A stretch of 10,330 nucleotides of DNA from assembly GCA_024709185.1 (NCBI GenBank), contig JANJXE010000276.1, positions 1 through 10,330 of the forward strand, given 5' to 3'. The position numbers and the translations under genes were made by a program. Origin of the DNA: Paludibacter sp. (GTDB taxonomy: Bacteria > Bacteroidota > Bacteroidia > Bacteroidales > Paludibacteraceae). Every line of letters begins with the position of its first letter. Position 1 is the first letter of the stretch. The notes below the pieces were generated by a model, which was not told the DNA's origin, did no database searches, and saw only the letters and a program-made list of their open reading frames with translations. This document shows, piece after piece, positions 8,023 through 10,330 of this stretch.

Positions 8023-8030
8023 TATTTTTG
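8023..8030 (+). promoter_or_regulatory. Candidate -7 box of the YfhO gene (TATTTTTG)
   Basis: TATTTTTG matches TAnnTTTG and points toward the membrane-protein gene. It predicts a start near 8035 and a leader of about 125 bases, which would contain the perfect inverted repeat at 8080-8105. No good TTTG -33 box is at the usual spacing; the nearest TTG, at 8007, is too close. Confidence 0.4.
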
Positions 8031-8079
8031 TGCGATTTTTCCCAAAATCTGCTTTCAAAACAAGCTCAGAAGTAAAATA

Positions 8080-8105
8080 GTTCGTAAAAACAGGTAATTA
8101 CGAAC
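8080..8105. repeat. Perfect 8-bp inverted repeat upstream of the YfhO gene
   Basis: GTTCGTAA at 8080-8087 and TTACGAAC at 8098-8105 are exact inverted copies around a 10-base centre. No T-run follows, so it is not an intrinsic terminator. It lies 54 bp before the ATG at 8160, probably inside the leader RNA, where it could form a hairpin or serve as a protein-binding site. I recognise no known riboswitch or operator in it. Confidence 0.55.
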
Positions 8106-8159
8106 ACAAAGAGTAGTTGGAATGCAGTTTTCAGATGACAACAGAAAAAATATTTCCAC

Positions 8160-10330
8160 ATGAATAAAGAATATTTTCAGCGTAATCTTCCCCATTTTGT
8201 AGCTCTGCTGCTTTTTTTGGTCCTCTCGTTTTTTTACATGAAACCGGTCCTTGAAGGCAAGCAATTGCTGGGACACGATACCGAAAGCTGGATTGGAATG
8301 GCAAAGGAAACCCTCGATTACAATGAAAAAAATGAAGATGTGGCATTGTGGACCAATTCCATGTTTGGTGGGATGCCTACCTATCAGATTTCGATGGTTC
8401 AACCCAACAATATTATTGGCTATGTTGAAAAAGCCATCGGAACTATTCCTACACCGGTTTTCTACCTTGTACTCTATTTAATTGGATTTTACATACTCCT
8501 GCTTAATTTCAGGATGAGTCCCTGGCTGGCATTGGTTGGATCAATCGCATTTACCTTTGCATCCTACAATTTTATCATTATTGCAGCCGGTCATAATTCA
8601 AAAGCCATTACCATTGCGTACATGGCACCGCTCATCGGAAGCGTTTTTCAAACTTTCCGTTATAAAAAAATTCCGGGGGCTCTCCTTACGGCTTTCTTTC
8701 TGAGTCTGACCGTTCGGGCTAACCACATTCAGATTTTGTACTATACCCTGTTCATCCTGGTGATTTTCGGTATCGTTGAATTGGTATATTCCATCCTCGA
8801 AAAGAAATTTGTTTCCTTCCTGCAATCAACCGGACTCATGGTGGTTGCACTGGCACTGGCATTGGGAATGAATGCCACTTCGCTGCTAACCACGGCCGAA
8901 TACAGCAAATACACCATGCGTGGTGCATCCAATGGTTTAACGGTTGATAGTCAGAATGTTCAGGAAGGTCTGAATATCGATTATATTACACAGTGGAGCT
9001 ATGGCATTGATGAAACACTGACGGTGTTGATCCCCAATTTTAAAGGAGGAGCCAGCGGCCTCAAACTGGATATCGATAGCGAAACCGGCCGTGAAATGGC
9101 GGAACGGTTCGGCAAAGGTAATGCTCAAAAGGTGATGAATTCGATGCAATTCGGCATGTACTGGGGCACACAACCCGGCACATCCGGACCCGTTTATTTC
9201 GGTGCTGTGGTACTACTGCTGTTTGTACTCGGCTTTTTCGTCCTCGACAAACGAACATTGTGGTGGCTGGTACCGGTTATTATCCTTACCCTTTTACTTT
9301 CGTGGGGAAGAAACTTTATGAGTTTCACAGAATTCTTTATCAACTACGTGCCCCTTTACAACAAGTTCCGCACGGTATCCATGACGCTGGTGGCAACAGG
9401 ATTTGCTGTTACACTGATGGCCATGCTTACATTGAAAGAAGTTCTGAGCGGCAGTATCGAGAAATCGAAATTGAAAAAACCATTGTACATCAGCACTGCA
9501 ATTGTAGGTGGACTAGCATTGATTTTCGCTTTGATTCCCTCATTGGCTGGTAATTTTAATGCTGAAAGTGATCAGTATTTTGTGCAACAGCTCTCATCGG
9601 CCTATCAAACCGACATGTCGTTTCTGGCCGATACGCTTCCTGCCGACCGCGAAGCCATGTTACAGTCAGATGCTTTCCGCTCGTTAATTTTCGTTCTGCT
9701 TTCAGCGCTTGTCCTTTGGCTTTTCATTCAGTCGAAGCTGAAAACAGCTATTGTCATCACTGCAATCGGAGTGTTATTCCTTACCGATTTGATGCCGGTA
9801 GCCAAGCGCTATCTCAACGACGATAATTTTGGTCGTAAACGGACCACTGCCAACCTGCATCAACCGACAGAAGCTGACAAATTTATCCTGCAGGATAAAA
9901 GTGAGTTCCGGGTATTAAATCTAACTGTAAATGTATTCAACGACGCTTCAACTTCCTACTTCCACGATAATGTCGGCGGGTATCATGCTGCCAAATTGCG
10001 TCGATACCAGGAGTTGATCAACCTGCAACTAACCGGCGAACTGGAAAAATTCTACAACATTCGTAGTTACGAGCAACTCGATTCGGCATTGCAAACCATG
10101 GGCGTACTCAACATGCTTAACATGAAGTATATCATTATGGACCCTAAATCGCCGCCGGTTCTGAACAACTACGCTAACGGCATGGTGTGGCTTCCTGAGA
10201 AAATCAATATTGCTGCCAATGCCGATGAGGAAATGCTTGTTACCGGGGAAATGAACACCCTGAAAGAAATGGTGGTGGACAAGCGTTTCAGCGACTTAGT
10301 ACCCGGGCAACTTCAACCCGACAGCCTGTC
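8160..10330 (+). CDS. YfhO-family multi-spanning membrane protein (partial, C-terminus off the right edge)
   Basis: The frame is open for 723 codons from the ATG at 8160 (MNKEYFQRNL) to the window edge without interruption. It resembles the bacterial YfhO family, GT-C-like integral membrane proteins; B. subtilis YfhO is linked to lipoteichoic acid glycosylation. A first membrane segment lies at about 12-27, followed by an outward loop with LEGKQLLGHD, whose D40 is where GT-C enzymes keep an acidic residue. Further hydrophobic segments are clear at about 98-117, 121-143, 172-186, 190-212, 223-239, 343-362, 366-381, 404-424, 442-462, 507-523 and 528-543. The conserved-looking AAGHNSK is at 142-148, and a large polar loop spans about 245-340. 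From about 550 the protein is soluble. Family members in this phylum are usually over 800 residues, so perhaps 100 are missing. No glycan or lipid-carrier gene is adjacent, so the substrate is unknown. The start region is A-rich without a Shine-Dalgarno sequence. Confidence 0.85.
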   Translation, partial: MNKEYFQRNLPHFVALLLFLVLSFFYMKPVLEGKQLLGHDTESWIGMAKETLDYNEKNEDVALWTNSMFGGMPTYQISMVQPNNIIGYVEKAIGTIPTPVFYLVLYLIGFYILLLNFRMSPWLALVGSIAFTFASYNFIIIAAGHNSKAITIAYMAPLIGSVFQTFRYKKIPGALLTAFFLSLTVRANHIQILYYTLFILVIFGIVELVYSILEKKFVSFLQSTGLMVVALALALGMNATSLLTTAEYSKYTMRGASNGLTVDSQNVQEGLNIDYITQWSYGIDETLTVLIPNFKGGASGLKLDIDSETGREMAERFGKGNAQKVMNSMQFGMYWGTQPGTSGPVYFGAVVLLLFVLGFFVLDKRTLWWLVPVIILTLLLSWGRNFMSFTEFFINYVPLYNKFRTVSMTLVATGFAVTLMAMLTLKEVLSGSIEKSKLKKPLYISTAIVGGLALIFALIPSLAGNFNAESDQYFVQQLSSAYQTDMSFLADTLPADREAMLQSDAFRSLIFVLLSALVLWLFIQSKLKTAIVITAIGVLFLTDLMPVAKRYLNDDNFGRKRTTANLHQPTEADKFILQDKSEFRVLNLTVNVFNDASTSYFHDNVGGYHAAKLRRYQELINLQLTGELEKFYNIRSYEQLDSALQTMGVLNMLNMKYIIMDPKSPPVLNNYANGMVWLPEKINIAANADEEMLVTGEMNTLKEMVVDKRFSDLVPGQLQPDSL

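Noticed and set aside
8041..8159. Riboswitch in the YfhO leader
   Set aside because: Only one simple hairpin is visible, and no known riboswitch core is recognisable.
8055..8402. 115-codon minus-strand open frame over the yfhO 5' region
   Set aside because: It overlaps the well-supported YfhO N-terminus antisense, and its sequence shows no recognisable domain.
1..10330. tRNA, rRNA, CRISPR array, insertion sequence or phage-type genes
   Set aside because: I saw no cloverleaf-like sequence, no spaced direct repeats and no transposase- or integrase-like protein in any frame.

Overview
The window is ordinary chromosomal sequence from a member of the Bacteroidota. Three things support this: -7 boxes of the TAnnTTTG type upstream of the genes (TACATTTG twice, TACTTTTG, TATTTTTG), A-rich start regions without Shine-Dalgarno sequences, and a MurF-alanine racemase fusion of the kind known from this phylum. 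The DNA is moderately AT-rich, intergenic gaps are short, and I see no mobile element, RNA gene, CRISPR array or sign of recent transfer.

Layout, left to right. (1) On the minus strand, the first 597 codons of a ClpC-type AAA+ unfoldase run off the left edge. (2) A 191-bp divergent promoter region separates it from a 582-residue phosphoglucomutase/phosphomannomutase on the plus strand. (3) A near-perfect palindromic terminator lies between the mutase and the convergent minus-strand gene. (4) A three-gene minus-strand operon follows, transcribed right to left: sufS (cysteine desulfurase), sufE (sulfur acceptor) and a fused murF-alr gene. The gaps are 12 bp each. (5) A 250-bp divergent region holds candidate promoters and two inverted repeats. 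(6) On the plus strand, a YfhO-family multi-spanning membrane protein of at least 723 residues runs off the right edge.

Functionally, sufS and sufE supply persulfide sulfur for iron-sulfur cluster assembly. The third gene makes D-alanine from L-alanine (Alr half) and ligates D-Ala-D-Ala to the UDP-MurNAc-tripeptide (MurF half), so it serves peptidoglycan synthesis. The phosphohexomutase interconverts sugar 1- and 6-phosphates for glycolysis, glycogen and surface-glycan precursors. YfhO-type proteins are membrane proteins linked to glycosylation of cell-envelope polymers. ClpC is protein quality control. All catalytic residues I looked for are present, and I found no frameshift.

I do not see a previously undescribed system here. 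The points most worth a second look are the sufSE/murF-alr transcriptional linkage and the two inverted repeats between sufS and yfhO.
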